Notes: generated by a model from the sequence alone, not told the origin. A DNA stretch of 64,000 nucleotides from MedAcidi-G1 sp002294285 (GCA_963999645.1 CAXEUY010000003.1:1-64000); one strand, 5' to 3'; numbered from the stretch's first letter, positions 17,916 to 25,942 are shown. Program-made: numbers and translations.

Positions 17916-18847
17916 TGGGTCAAAAAGTTAATCCATACGGATTTAGACTTGGAGTGACAACTGATTGGAAATCGCGTTGGTTTGCAACACGTCAGGAATA
18001 TGCAGACAATCTTCTAGAAGATTGGAAAATCAGAGATTTTCTAATGACAGAGTTGCCTCATGCAGCGATCAGTCGAGTTGAAGTTGAACGAACTCGTGAC
18101 CGACTAAGGGTTGATGTACACACCGCTAGGCCCGGAATAGTGATTGGTAGAAAAGGAGCGGAGGCTGATCGATTAAGGAAAGGTTTAGGGAAGATTTCAG
18201 GAAATCTTCAAGTTCAGTTAAACATTCAAGAAATTAAAGAACCAGAATTAGATGCCGCCTTAATTGCTCAGGGAGTTGCCGATCAACTTACAGGCAGAGT
18301 TGCTTTTCGACGCGCGATGAAAAGGGCTGTTCAAAATGCACAAAAAGCTGGAGCTTTAGGAATAAGAGTCCAGTGTTCAGGTCGTTTGGGTGGAGCTGAA
18401 ATGTCAAGAACAGAATGGTACCGAGAGGGTAGAGTGCCACTTCACACCTTAAGAGCTGATATTGATTACGGATTTCGCGAAGCTGATACTACTTATGGAA
18501 TCCTTGGCGTGAAAGTTTGGATTTATAAAGGAGACATTTTGCCTTATAAATCTCGACTAGAAGAAAAAATAACCCGTGAAGCGGCTATGGCTGCAGGGGA
18601 GACATCGGGTCAGAGCAAGTCTCGCGGAGTGATTTCTTCCGCTGCAGGAAGAAAAAGGTCAGCTGATTCTGTGGTTGAGGTCGACATCTCAGAAGTCGGT
18701 GAAGAGGAAGAAACAGAGGAAATAGCACCTCTTGTTAAAGAGGGTGATGCTGAGTTTGAGCGTTTATTAGCTGAAGAAGAAGCAATAGAGGCTTCAACTA
18801 GAGAACATCATGAGACACCTCATTTTCGTTCTGGGGATGGTGATTAA
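17915..18847 (+). CDS. rpsC: Ribosomal protein S3 with extended acidic C-terminus
   Basis: 30S protein at the mRNA entry channel. MGQKVNPYGFRLGVT opens the protein, a KH domain follows (VIGRKGAEADRLR), and the C-terminal S3 domain has GIRVQCSGRLGGAEMSRTEWYREGRVPLHTLRADIDYG. The conserved part ends near residue 215; about 95 more residues follow, first Lys/Ser/Gly-rich and then acidic. At 310 residues it is clearly longer than the 210-275 usual in bacteria. It shares one base with rplV and precedes rplP by two. Confidence 0.97.
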   Translation: MGQKVNPYGFRLGVTTDWKSRWFATRQEYADNLLEDWKIRDFLMTELPHAAISRVEVERTRDRLRVDVHTARPGIVIGRKGAEADRLRKGLGKISGNLQVQLNIQEIKEPELDAALIAQGVADQLTGRVAFRRAMKRAVQNAQKAGALGIRVQCSGRLGGAEMSRTEWYREGRVPLHTLRADIDYGFREADTTYGILGVKVWIYKGDILPYKSRLEEKITREAAMAAGETSGQSKSRGVISSAAGRKRSADSVVEVDISEVGEEEETEEIAPLVKEGDAEFERLLAEEEAIEASTREHHETPHFRSGDGD

Positions 18848-18849
18848 AA

Positions 18850-19266
18850 ATGCTTATGCCAAAAAAAGTTCGTCATCGTAAACACCAGCGCGGGAGAAGT
18901 CGAGGAATGTCTAAAGGACATACTTGGGTCAATTTTGGCGAATATGGGCTACAAGCTCTAGAACCTGGGTGGATAACGTCAAGACAAATAGAGGCAGCTC
19001 GAATTGCTATGACACGACATATTAAGCGCGGTGGAAAAGTTTGGATCAATGTTTTCCCAGATAAACCTGTTACCGAAAAGCCTGCTGAAACAAGGATGGG
19101 TTCAGGTAAAGGAAATCCTGAGAAATGGGTTGCTGTAGTTCGCCCTGGGCGCATTCTTTTTGAATTGTCTTATAGTGATACTCAAATTGCACGTGAAGCA
19201 ATTGAAAGAGCTATACAAAAACTTCCTATAAAGGCTCGTTTTGTTCAACGAGAGGAGGGTTTTTAA
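18850..19266 (+). CDS. rplP: Ribosomal protein L16
   Basis: 50S protein near the A-site tRNA elbow and peptidyl-transferase centre. MLMPKKVRHRKHQRGR and FGEYGLQALEPGWITSRQIEAAR are family signatures, as is GSGKGNPEKWVAVVRPGRILFE. The 138 residues are normal. Either ATG at 18850 or ATG at 18856 could be used; the first matches the usual MLMP start. It ends in contact with the rpmC ATG. Confidence 0.97.
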   Translation: MLMPKKVRHRKHQRGRSRGMSKGHTWVNFGEYGLQALEPGWITSRQIEAARIAMTRHIKRGGKVWINVFPDKPVTEKPAETRMGSGKGNPEKWVAVVRPGRILFELSYSDTQIAREAIERAIQKLPIKARFVQREEGF

Positions 19267-19506
19267 ATGGCTAAGAAAACCTTGAGAGATCTTGCTGACA
19301 CCGATTTGTTAGAGCGTTTTAATGAAACAAAAGAAGAATTGTTTAATCTTAGGTTTCAACTCGCAACTGGACAACTAGAGAATCATGCACGCGTAAGCCA
19401 AGTGAAGCGCGAAGTTGCAAGAGTTTTAACTGAACTTAGAGAGAGAGAAATTTCCGCTGCTGAAGATTTTTCTTTAAATCAAGACGAGGAGCTTTCTGAT
19501 GAGTGA
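19267..19506 (+). CDS. rpmC: Ribosomal protein L29
   Basis: Small helical protein at the tunnel exit next to L23. The ELFNLRFQLATGQLENHARVSQVKREVARVLT core is typical, with L29's two-helix pattern. At 79 residues it is a little longer than the usual 65-70 because of an acidic end. It overlaps the start of rpsQ by eight bases. Confidence 0.95.
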   Translation: MAKKTLRDLADTDLLERFNETKEELFNLRFQLATGQLENHARVSQVKREVARVLTELREREISAAEDFSLNQDEELSDE

Positions 19507-19807
19507 TGAACAAGTAACCAATGAACAAGCAACCAATGAACAAGTAGTTTCGACGCGACCAAATAGACGTAAAGTACGCGAAGGTTTGGTTGTTTCTGTA
19601 GCTCAAGAAAAAACTGCTGTTGTTGAAACAGTTGACAGAGTTCGTCATCGCAGATATGGGAAAACAGTTCAGCGCACCAAAAAGCTCCAAACACATGATG
19701 AAGAGAATCAGTTAAATATTGGAGACCGCGTAAGAATTCAAGAAACCAGACCCCTATCAAAGACAAAGCGCTGGAGGCTCGTCGAAATCTTAGAGAGGGC
19801 CAAGTAA
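19499..19807 (+). CDS. rpsQ: Ribosomal protein S17 with repeat-built N-terminal extension
   Basis: 16S rRNA-binding OB-fold protein. The core from about residue 20 (RKVREGLVVSVAQEKTAVV, then YGKTVQRTKKLQTHDE and GDRVRIQETRPLSKTKRWRLVEIL) is canonical. The first 18 residues are an added polar segment built from NEQ-containing units encoded by a 15-base repeat. Total length is 102 against the usual 80-90. The ATG lies inside the end of rpmC. Confidence 0.96.
   Translation: MSDEQVTNEQATNEQVVSTRPNRRKVREGLVVSVAQEKTAVVETVDRVRHRRYGKTVQRTKKLQTHDEENQLNIGDRVRIQETRPLSKTKRWRLVEILERAK
19507..19546 (+). repeat. 15-bp tandem repeat at the rpsQ start
   Basis: Units at 19507-19521 and 19522-19536 differ at a single base, and a 10-base partial copy follows at 19537-19546. 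They encode the EQVTNEQATNEQV stretch. The period is a multiple of three. The repeat begins on the stop codon of rpmC. Confidence 0.85.
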
Positions 19808-20175
19808 TGATACAACAGGAAACTCGACTGAGGGTTGCTGATAATTCGGGAGCACGCGAGGTTTTGTGCATAAAGGTCCTAGGTGGAACTAGGCGTAGGT
19901 ATGCCTCTGTTGGAGATGTTTTTACAGCAACTGTTAAAGATGCAAATCCCGGTGCTGCAGTTAAGAAAGGTGAAGTTGTTAAGTGCGTGGTTGTACGAAC
20001 TTCAAAGGAATGTCGACGTTCAGATGGTTCATACATACGTTTTGATGAAAATGCCGCGGTTCTAATAGATGATCAAAATCAGCCAAGAGGAACACGTATT
20101 TTTGGTCCGGTAGGTAGGGAATTAAGAGAGAAAAAATTCATGAGAATAGTTTCTTTAGCTCCGGAGGTGATTTAA
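19807..20175 (+). CDS. rplN: Ribosomal protein L14
   Basis: 50S protein at the subunit interface and an intersubunit-bridge component; also the binding site of the silencing factor RsfS. The MIQQETRLRVADNSGAREVLCIKVLGG start and the C-terminal RGTRIFGPVGRELR motif match the family exactly. At 122 residues it has the invariant bacterial length. Overlaps rpsQ by one base. Confidence 0.98.
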   Translation: MIQQETRLRVADNSGAREVLCIKVLGGTRRRYASVGDVFTATVKDANPGAAVKKGEVVKCVVVRTSKECRRSDGSYIRFDENAAVLIDDQNQPRGTRIFGPVGRELREKKFMRIVSLAPEVI

Positions 20176-20490
20176 GTGCGAATAAAAAAAGGTGATCAAG
20201 TAAGAGTTTTAGCTGGTAAAGACAAAGGTCGCGAAGGTGAAATTAGTCGTGTGATACCTCAACGCAATGCAGTCATCATTGAGGGAGTAAATGAGGTCAA
20301 AAGACATCAAAAAGCTACATCTGAAACGATGCAGGGTGGGATCATTGACAAGACTATGCCTATAGATGTTTCAAATGTGGCGATTTTAAGTCCATCTGAT
20401 GGAAAACCGACCCGAGTTGGTTATCGATTTAGTGATTCAGGTGAAAAAATAAGAGTTTGTAAACGAACGGGAGTTGATCTAGATGGTTGA
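20176..20490 (+). CDS. rplX: Ribosomal protein L24
   Basis: Assembly-initiator protein of the 50S subunit. The KOW motif lies in the first 35 residues (KKGDQVRVLAGKDKGREGEI), followed by the NEVKRHQK segment. The 104 residues are typical. GTG at 20176 follows the rplN stop with no gap, and a GGAGG site sits just upstream at 20162-20166. Overlaps rplE by eight bases. Confidence 0.97.
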   Translation: MRIKKGDQVRVLAGKDKGREGEISRVIPQRNAVIIEGVNEVKRHQKATSETMQGGIIDKTMPIDVSNVAILSPSDGKPTRVGYRFSDSGEKIRVCKRTGVDLDG

Positions 20491-21049
20491 AAGTAAAACT
20501 CCTTTAGGTCTTCGTCAACGATATGACACTGAAGTGCGTGCTGCACTTAAAGAGGAACTTGGATTGTCGAACATAATGCAAGTTCCAAAGTTGGTAAAAA
20601 TTGTTGTCAACATGGGTGTAGGAGAAGCAGCTCAACAGTCAAAGTTGATTGATGGAGCATTGGCTGATCTGGAACTAATTACAGGCCAAAAACCTATAGT
20701 CACAAAAGCAAAAACTTCTATTTCAAATTTTCGTCTTCGTGAAGGGCAAGCTATCGGAGCCAAGGCAACACTTAGAGGAAATAGGATGTATGAGTTTTTA
20801 GATCGACTTATGAATCTCGCTATACCAAGAGTCCGTGATTTTAGAGGTTGCAGTTTGAAGTCTTTTGATGGCAAAGGCAATTACACATTGGGCGTAACTG
20901 AACAACTTATTTTCCCAGAAATCGATTATGACAAAATTGACCGAGTGCGAGGTATGGATATAACTATCGTTACCTCAGCATCTGATGATAAGGATGGGAG
21001 AGCTTTACTTACAGCTCTTGGTTTCCCATTCCGAGTGGAGGCTTCCTAG
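20483..21049 (+). CDS. rplE: Ribosomal protein L5
   Basis: 5S rRNA-binding protein of the central protuberance. MQVPKLVKIVVNMGVGEA, the QKPIVTKAKTSISNFRLREG segment and RGMDITIVTSA are conserved landmarks. The 188 residues are normal. ATG at 20483 lies inside the 3' end of rplX. The stop shares a base with the rpsN start. Confidence 0.98.
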   Translation: MVESKTPLGLRQRYDTEVRAALKEELGLSNIMQVPKLVKIVVNMGVGEAAQQSKLIDGALADLELITGQKPIVTKAKTSISNFRLREGQAIGAKATLRGNRMYEFLDRLMNLAIPRVRDFRGCSLKSFDGKGNYTLGVTEQLIFPEIDYDKIDRVRGMDITIVTSASDDKDGRALLTALGFPFRVEAS

Positions 21050-21234
21050 TGGCTAAAAAAGCTTTAGTGAACAAACAAAAGAAAACACCGAAATTTAAAG
21101 TTCGGGCTTATACAAGGTGTGGGCGATGCGGAAGGCCGCGTTCTGTATATCGAGATTTTGGTCTTTGTCGCGTATGTCTACGCGAAATGGCATTAGCAGG
21201 TGAGATACCTGGTTTAACAAAATCGAGTTGGTGA
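21049..21234 (+). CDS. rpsZ: Ribosomal protein S14, zinc-binding short form (type Z)
   Basis: 30S head protein. This is the 61-residue zinc (C+) form: C24, C27, C40 and C43 make two CxxC pairs. The short form is encoded in the spc operon in actinobacteria and Firmicutes, whereas the long zinc-free form is usually elsewhere. GTG at 21049 overlaps the rplE stop. The RCGRCGRPRSVYRDFGLCRVCLREMA core is canonical. Confidence 0.97.
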   Translation: MAKKALVNKQKKTPKFKVRAYTRCGRCGRPRSVYRDFGLCRVCLREMALAGEIPGLTKSSW

Positions 21235-21247
21235 GAGGAGGGCAACA

Positions 21248-21652
21248 ATGACAATGACAGATCCAGTAGCGGACATGCTTACTCGTATACGTAACGCCAA
21301 TCAAGCAATGCATGAAGGAGTTGTTATGCCTTCATCAAAACAAAAAATTGCTCTTGCTGACCTCTTAAAAGAAGAAGGATATATTGCAGATTTTGATGTA
21401 AGTGCATCGGAGAAGTCAACCGGTGATGTTTTGTCCATAACAATGAAATACACCGATTCACGAGAACGCGTTATAAGCGGGTTAAGAAGAGTGTCTAAAC
21501 CAGGATTAAGGGTTTACACCAAATCAGATAAAATACCCCGTGTCCTTGGAGGATTGGGTGTGGCCGTAGTGAGTACCAGTAAAGGGCTCATGAGTGATAG
21601 AGAGGCTCGTCGCCGTCGTATGGGTGGCGAAGTTCTCTGTTACGTCTGGTAG
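21248..21652 (+). CDS. rpsH: Ribosomal protein S8
   Basis: 16S rRNA central-domain binding protein and, in E. coli, repressor of the spc operon. DPVADMLTRIRNANQAMHE and the C-terminal GLMSDREARRRRMGGEVLCYVW motif are typical. At 134 residues it is normal. A strong GGAGGG site five bases before ATG 21248 favours that start over the in-frame ATG at 21254. Confidence 0.98.
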   Translation: MTMTDPVADMLTRIRNANQAMHEGVVMPSSKQKIALADLLKEEGYIADFDVSASEKSTGDVLSITMKYTDSRERVISGLRRVSKPGLRVYTKSDKIPRVLGGLGVAVVSTSKGLMSDREARRRRMGGEVLCYVW

Positions 21653-21665
21653 AAGAGGAGGGGCT

Positions 21666-22205
21666 ATGTCGAGAATCGGAAAAGAGCCAATTTCTGTCCC
21701 AAGTGATGTACAGGTTTCTATTGAAGGTAGAAATGTTGGAGTTTCAGGTCCAAAAGGATCTTTGGATTTAGATGTACCAGGTGAAATAGAAGTTCGTCAA
21801 GAGGATGACATGATTTTAGTCGAGAGGCCTAATGATGATCGAAAGAACAAGGCTTTACATGGGCTCACTAGATCTTTGGTTAACAACATGGTAATAGGTG
21901 TTTCTGAAGGGTTCAAAAAGGAACTTGAGATCGTGGGAGTTGGTTATCGTGCAGCAGAAAAAGGCAGCAATGGCCTTGAATTGCAGCTTGGTTTCAGCCA
22001 CCCTGTTGAAGTGAAAGCTCCTGAAGGAATAACTTTTGAGGTTCCTGAACCTACTCGGATAATTGTCTCAGGAATCAATAAAGAAGTTGTAGGTCAGGTA
22101 GCTGCGGATATTAGAAGCTACAGAAAACCTGAACCATATAAAGGAAAAGGTATTAGATATGCGGGTGAGCATGTCGCCCGTAAAGCCGGAAAGGCGGCGA
22201 AGTGA
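21666..22205 (+). CDS. rplF: Ribosomal protein L6
   Basis: 50S protein near the factor-binding site, with two homologous domains. I place the start at ATG 21666, giving MSRIGKEPISVP, the conserved N-terminus, preceded by a GAGGAGGGG site; the upstream in-frame extension overlaps rpsH and is not conserved in character. The C-terminal YKGKGIRYAGEHVARKAGK is diagnostic. The resulting 179 residues match the family. Overlaps the rplR GTG by four bases. Confidence 0.97.
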   Translation: MSRIGKEPISVPSDVQVSIEGRNVGVSGPKGSLDLDVPGEIEVRQEDDMILVERPNDDRKNKALHGLTRSLVNNMVIGVSEGFKKELEIVGVGYRAAEKGSNGLELQLGFSHPVEVKAPEGITFEVPEPTRIIVSGINKEVVGQVAADIRSYRKPEPYKGKGIRYAGEHVARKAGKAAK

Positions 22206-22561
22206 GTATTCAATCTGACAGACGTGCTGGTCGCCATCGACGACATAGACGAATACGTAAATCAGTTTTTGGAACGGAAAACCGTCCTAGGTTGGTTGTG
22301 TTCAGGTCAAGTAAACATATATCCGTACAATTGGTTAATGATGAGGATGGTGTGACCTTGGTTTCTGCTTCTACACAACAAGACGGCGTTGCAAGTGGAA
22401 TTCGAGGTATTGATGCAGCAGCAGAAGTTGGGCGTCAAATTGCAAATCGAGCAACCCAAGCTGGTATTAAAAAGGTAGTTTTTGATCGCGCTGGTTATCG
22501 TTATCACGGTCGTGTAGCCGCTTTAGCAGATGCCGCTAGAAAAGAAGGATTGGAGTTCTGA
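22202..22561 (+). CDS. rplR: Ribosomal protein L18
   Basis: 5S rRNA-binding protein of the central protuberance. The basic N-terminus, RPRLVVFRSSKHISVQLV and the C-terminal FDRAGYRYHGRVAALADAARKEGLEF are conserved. At 119 residues it is standard. GTG at 22202 overlaps the rplF stop; its own TGA shares its final A with the rpsE ATG. Confidence 0.97.
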   Translation: MSIQSDRRAGRHRRHRRIRKSVFGTENRPRLVVFRSSKHISVQLVNDEDGVTLVSASTQQDGVASGIRGIDAAAEVGRQIANRATQAGIKKVVFDRAGYRYHGRVAALADAARKEGLEF

Positions 22562-23160
22562 TGAGTGTTGAAACATCAAACGAAACGATTCCTTTGAGAG
22601 AGTCGCGAGTAGTTCATATTAATCGTGTTGCTAAGGTCGTAAAGGGTGGTAGACGTTTCTCATTTACAGCACTTGTTGTTATTGGAGACGGAGCTGGTCG
22701 AGTTGGTCTTGGATATGGAAAAGCAAAAGAGGTGCCCTTAGCGATTCAAAAAGGCACGGAGGAAGCTAAAAGAAATGTTTTTTCCGTTCCGATGGCGGGA
22801 ACTACCATTATTCACACTATTGAGGGAGTTATGGGTGCAGGTCGCGTTCTATTGCAGCCGGCAGCTCCTGGAACTGGTGTAATAGCAGGAGGAGCAGCTC
22901 GTGCTGTTTTGGAAGAAGCTGGTATACAAGATGTTTTGTGTAAGTCTTTAGGTTCAGCGAATCATATTAATGTTGCTAGAGCTACTATTGAAGGTCTTAA
23001 AGGTCTTCGGCGACCAGATGAAATTGCAGCTATGAGAGGAATCTCTGCTGAAGATTTTGTTCCAAAAGCTCTTTTAGATTCGTATCAAAGATCTGAGGCA
23101 GGAATAGGAAAACCTGAAATTTCAGACACGGATACTTTGGAGAACAATGATGAACGATAA
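22561..23160 (+). CDS. rpsE: Ribosomal protein S5
   Basis: 30S protein near the mRNA entry site, important for accuracy. The double-stranded-RNA-binding domain (RVAKVVKGGRRFSFTALVVIGDGAGRVGLGYGKAKEVP) and the second domain with GVIAGGAARAVLEEAGI are intact. At 199 residues it has a modest C-terminal polar extension of about 30 residues compared with E. coli S5. It overlaps rpmD by 14 bases. Confidence 0.97.
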   Translation: MSVETSNETIPLRESRVVHINRVAKVVKGGRRFSFTALVVIGDGAGRVGLGYGKAKEVPLAIQKGTEEAKRNVFSVPMAGTTIIHTIEGVMGAGRVLLQPAAPGTGVIAGGAARAVLEEAGIQDVLCKSLGSANHINVARATIEGLKGLRRPDEIAAMRGISAEDFVPKALLDSYQRSEAGIGKPEISDTDTLENNDER

Positions 23161-23347
23161 TGGTGGCTCTCAGTTAAGTGTAAAACAAACGAGATCTTGT
23201 ATAGGAATAAAACCTAAGCAACGTGGAACTTTAAGGGCTTTGGGATTAGGTCGTATAGGTAGAGTTAATACTCTTCCGGATAGACCTGAAATAAGAGGAA
23301 TGATAGCTCGAGTGCCTCATTTAGTAGAGGTACAGGAGGTTAATTGA
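23147..23347 (+). CDS. rpmD: Ribosomal protein L30
   Basis: Small 50S protein. The core QLSVKQTRSCIGIKPKQRGTLRALGLGRIGR and the VPHLVEV end are diagnostic. With a start at ATG 23147 or 23150 it has 65-66 residues, carrying a short 8-9-residue leader before the usual beginning; no later ATG, GTG or TTG fits, so it must start inside rpsE. Followed by rplO after one base. Confidence 0.95.
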   Translation: MMNDNGGSQLSVKQTRSCIGIKPKQRGTLRALGLGRIGRVNTLPDRPEIRGMIARVPHLVEVQEVN

Positions 23348-23348
23348 T

Positions 23349-23834
23349 ATGAAAGTCCATGATCTGTCTCCAGCGCCTGGATCGCGACGTCGTGCAAAAC
23401 GAGTGGCTAGAGGTATTGCTGGTAAAGGAGGCAAAACCGCAGGTCGCGGTATGAAAGGTCAAAAAGCTCGTAATAAAGTTCCTGCAGGATTTGAAGGTGG
23501 TCAGATGCCTTTCGCTCAAAGAATTCCTAAATTAAAAGGTTTCAATAATCCTTTTAGAGTTGAGTATCAGGCTGTCAACTTGGACACTATTGAAGAATCT
23601 GGACTTACGGAAATTACACCTGAGACTTTGTATGATCGAGGACTAATTTCTAAAAAAGCTTTAGTTAAAGTGCTTGGCAGGGGAGAAATTAAACGTGCTG
23701 TGAACGTTCGTACACATGCAATTTCTGCTTCAGCAGAGTCAGCTATAACCAGTGCGGGTGGCTCTGTGGAGAAATTAGATCTACCATTCTCTATAAGACC
23801 AGCCGCAAAGGGAAATGCCTTAACAAATCGATGA
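23349..23834 (+). CDS. rplO: Ribosomal protein L15
   Basis: Late-assembly 50S protein. LSPAPGSRRRAKRVARGI, GKGGKTAGRGMKGQKAR and the GGQMPFAQRIPKLKGF motif are conserved. At 161 residues it is slightly longer than the typical 145-150. A GGAGG at 23335-23339 serves as the ribosome-binding site. It is the last ribosomal gene before secY. Confidence 0.97.
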   Translation: MKVHDLSPAPGSRRRAKRVARGIAGKGGKTAGRGMKGQKARNKVPAGFEGGQMPFAQRIPKLKGFNNPFRVEYQAVNLDTIEESGLTEITPETLYDRGLISKKALVKVLGRGEIKRAVNVRTHAISASAESAITSAGGSVEKLDLPFSIRPAAKGNALTNR

Positions 23835-23876
23835 TGTTTACTTCGGAAAATAAATTAGTAATGAACGGAGAAGTCC

Positions 23877-25205
23877 TTGCTTAAGAGCATGTTAAATATG
23901 TTCCGTGTAGGAGATTTAAGGAAGAGGATATTATTCACTCTTTTGATGATTCTCTTATATAGGATTGGTGCCTTTGTTCCAGCGCCAGGTATTGACGTTG
24001 AACAGGTGCAACTTTTGAGAGATAGGGCAAATCAAGGTGGAGTTTTAGCTTTTTTGCAACTTTTTTCAGGAGGGTCATTAACTAGCTTTGCTGTTTTTGC
24101 TCTAGGAGTGATGCCGTATATCACTGCCTCCATCATCATGCAGGTTCTAGGTGTTGTCGTACCTCGAATAGAGCAGTGGCAGCAGCAAGGTGCGGTTGGT
24201 CAAAGAAAAATTACCCAATGGACAAGATACATGACAGTAATGATTGCAGTCATCCAAGCTACAAGTTTCGCCTTCTTGTTTAACGACAGTGGTAACTCAA
24301 TAAGCGGGTCTTCTGGTGCGAATCTTTTACCTAATTTTCATATAGGGACAGTAAGTGTCGTGGTTTTAACATTAACTGCAGGTACAGCTCTTCTCATGTG
24401 GATGGGAGAGCTCATTACGCAAAAAGGCATTGGTAATGGGATGTCTCTGCTGATAATGATTTCAATTATTAGTAGCTTCCCGGCTCAAGGATCTCTTATA
24501 CATGCAGAAAATGGCACAGTTGCTCTAATTGTTGTCCTTGCTGTATTAATAGCGATTATCACGGTAGTGGTATTTGTTGAACAGGGTCAACGCCGTATAC
24601 CAGTTCAGTTTGCGAAACGAGTTGTAGGACGTCGAATGTATGGAGGACAAAATACTTATATACCGCTTAAGGTCAACCAATCAGGAGTTATACCGATAAT
24701 CTTTGCGTCATCAATTCTCTACTTGCCTGTGCTCATAGCTGCAGCTTTACCTTGGGATGGTTTTAGAAGTTGGGTGGATAATAATCTTGCCCAGCCTGAT
24801 AATGTTTTCTATTTTGCGATAACAGGTCTACTAGTAGTTGGTTTTGCATACTTCTATACGGCTATAACTTTTGATCCTGTTCGTCAGGCAGACACGATTA
24901 GAAAGCAAGGTGGTTTCGTGCCTGGTATTCGACCGGGATACCAAACTGAAAGATATTTGGCAAAAATTTTGTCGCGCATCACTCTTCCAGGAGCTTTATT
25001 TTTGGCAGCGGTAGCTCTTATTCCATCAATACTAATAAATGTATTTCTGGATACGACTTCAGGCGTTGGCTCTTCTTCTTCTGGAGCGAGTGGTTTCGGC
25101 TTTGTCGGTATCTCTATATTGATTGCTTCGGGTGTTGCTTTAGAAACAATGAAGCAAGTTGATTCTCAATTGACAATGAGAAATTATGAGGGTTTCTTGA
25201 AGTAG
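23877..25205 (+). CDS. secY: Protein translocase channel subunit SecY
   Basis: Channel of the Sec translocon in the cytoplasmic membrane. The 442 residues show ten hydrophobic segments, with the N-terminal DLRKRILFTLLMILLYRIGAFVPAPG, the plug region, and the cytosolic GQRRIPVQ and GIRPGYQTERYL loops that contact SecA and the ribosome. The start is TTG at 23877, supported by CGGAG eight bases upstream; an ATG four codons later (23889) is also possible. Its place after rplO and before adk is the classic spc arrangement. Confidence 0.97.
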   Translation: MLKSMLNMFRVGDLRKRILFTLLMILLYRIGAFVPAPGIDVEQVQLLRDRANQGGVLAFLQLFSGGSLTSFAVFALGVMPYITASIIMQVLGVVVPRIEQWQQQGAVGQRKITQWTRYMTVMIAVIQATSFAFLFNDSGNSISGSSGANLLPNFHIGTVSVVVLTLTAGTALLMWMGELITQKGIGNGMSLLIMISIISSFPAQGSLIHAENGTVALIVVLAVLIAIITVVVFVEQGQRRIPVQFAKRVVGRRMYGGQNTYIPLKVNQSGVIPIIFASSILYLPVLIAAALPWDGFRSWVDNNLAQPDNVFYFAITGLLVVGFAYFYTAITFDPVRQADTIRKQGGFVPGIRPGYQTERYLAKILSRITLPGALFLAAVALIPSILINVFLDTTSGVGSSSSGASGFGFVGISILIASGVALETMKQVDSQLTMRNYEGFLK

Positions 25206-25226
25206 AGATTGCTTCAGGAATAGAAA

Positions 25227-25805
25227 ATGAAAAAATTGCGTATAGTAATTCTTGGTCGACAAGGATCTGGTAAAGGAACTCAGTGTTTAAGACTAGCTGA
25301 GTTGTATGGGGTAATTCATATTTCCACAGGAGATATGTTGCGTTCAGCTGTTGAATCTCAGAGTGAATTAGGCAAGAAAGCGAAAGAGATTATGGATGCA
25401 GGTGATCTTGTATCTGACGAAATAATTAATGCAATTGTTTCTGAGCGTATTGAAAAGAAGGATGTTTCAGAAAATGGATTTGTTTTAGATGGGTATCCTC
25501 GAACTGCATCTCAAGCCCAAGCTCTGGAAGGAGAGCTGCTTGCTAAGGGTTTGAAATTAGATCTTGCTCTAAATCTAGAAGTACCAGTTGAGGAAGTAAC
25601 TCAAAGGATGTTGGACAGGTCTAGAGCAGACGACACAGAAGAGGCTATAAAACGCCGACTTGAGATTTACGAAAATGAGACCACTCCACTTCTAAAATGG
25701 TTTGAGGATCGAAATAATTTGCTTGTTGTTGATGGATTAGGCCCTGAAGATGAGGTTTTTTCTCGTTTAACAGATGTTATTGACGGAGTAATTCGTGAAA
25801 ATTGA
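25227..25805 (+). CDS. adk: Adenylate kinase, short form
   Basis: Catalyses ATP + AMP = 2 ADP. The P-loop GRQGSGKGT spans residues 10-18, with ISTGDMLR (AMP site) and the GFVLDGYPRTASQA motif following. At 192 residues it lacks the zinc-type LID insert: RMLDRSRADDT passes directly to the C-terminal helix, as in other actinobacterial enzymes. It starts 21 bases after secY. The methionine aminopeptidase gene that often follows adk is absent here. Confidence 0.96.
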   Translation: MKKLRIVILGRQGSGKGTQCLRLAELYGVIHISTGDMLRSAVESQSELGKKAKEIMDAGDLVSDEIINAIVSERIEKKDVSENGFVLDGYPRTASQAQALEGELLAKGLKLDLALNLEVPVEEVTQRMLDRSRADDTEEAIKRRLEIYENETTPLLKWFEDRNNLLVVDGLGPEDEVFSRLTDVIDGVIREN

Positions 25806-25829
25806 ATTAAATTCAGTACCATTTAGGGG

Positions 25830-25858
25830 TTGGACGCTTCCTAGCTCGCCGGTAGCGT
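25830..25858 (+). promoter_or_regulatory. Putative promoter of the infA-rpsM-rpoA operon
   Basis: TTGGAC (25830-25835), 17 bases, TAGCGT (25853-25858), then TATTAGTCGG. The 16 bases from the -10 onward differ from the rplC copy at two positions only. The start point would be near 25863-25865. Confidence 0.65.
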
Positions 25859-25867
25859 TATTAGTCG

Positions 25868-25905
25868 GCTCTTTACTGTGTTGTTTGGGTGGTAGAGAGC
25901 TTTTT
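25868..25905 (+). promoter_or_regulatory. Attenuator-like hairpin in the infA leader
   Basis: GCTCTTTAC (25868-25876) pairs with GTAGAGAGC (25892-25900) over nine positions with one G-U pair and a 15-base loop, and is followed at once by TTTTTGAGTTTT. It lies just after the inferred start of transcription, so it resembles an intrinsic terminator placed in a leader. It could instead be an ordinary leader hairpin. Confidence 0.45.
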
Positions 25906-25942
25906 GAGTTTTGATTAGGAATATTTTTTAAGGAGTTTAACC

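Noticed and set aside
19479..20036. Long minus-strand open frame over rpsQ and rplN
   Set aside because: It is antisense to well-conserved ribosomal genes, has no ribosome-binding site, and its odd repeats mirror the rpsQ 15-bp repeat.
21594..21665. Upstream extension of L6 to 21594
   Set aside because: It would run through the end of rpsH; a strong GAGGAGGGG and the conserved MSRIGKEP start fix ATG 21666.
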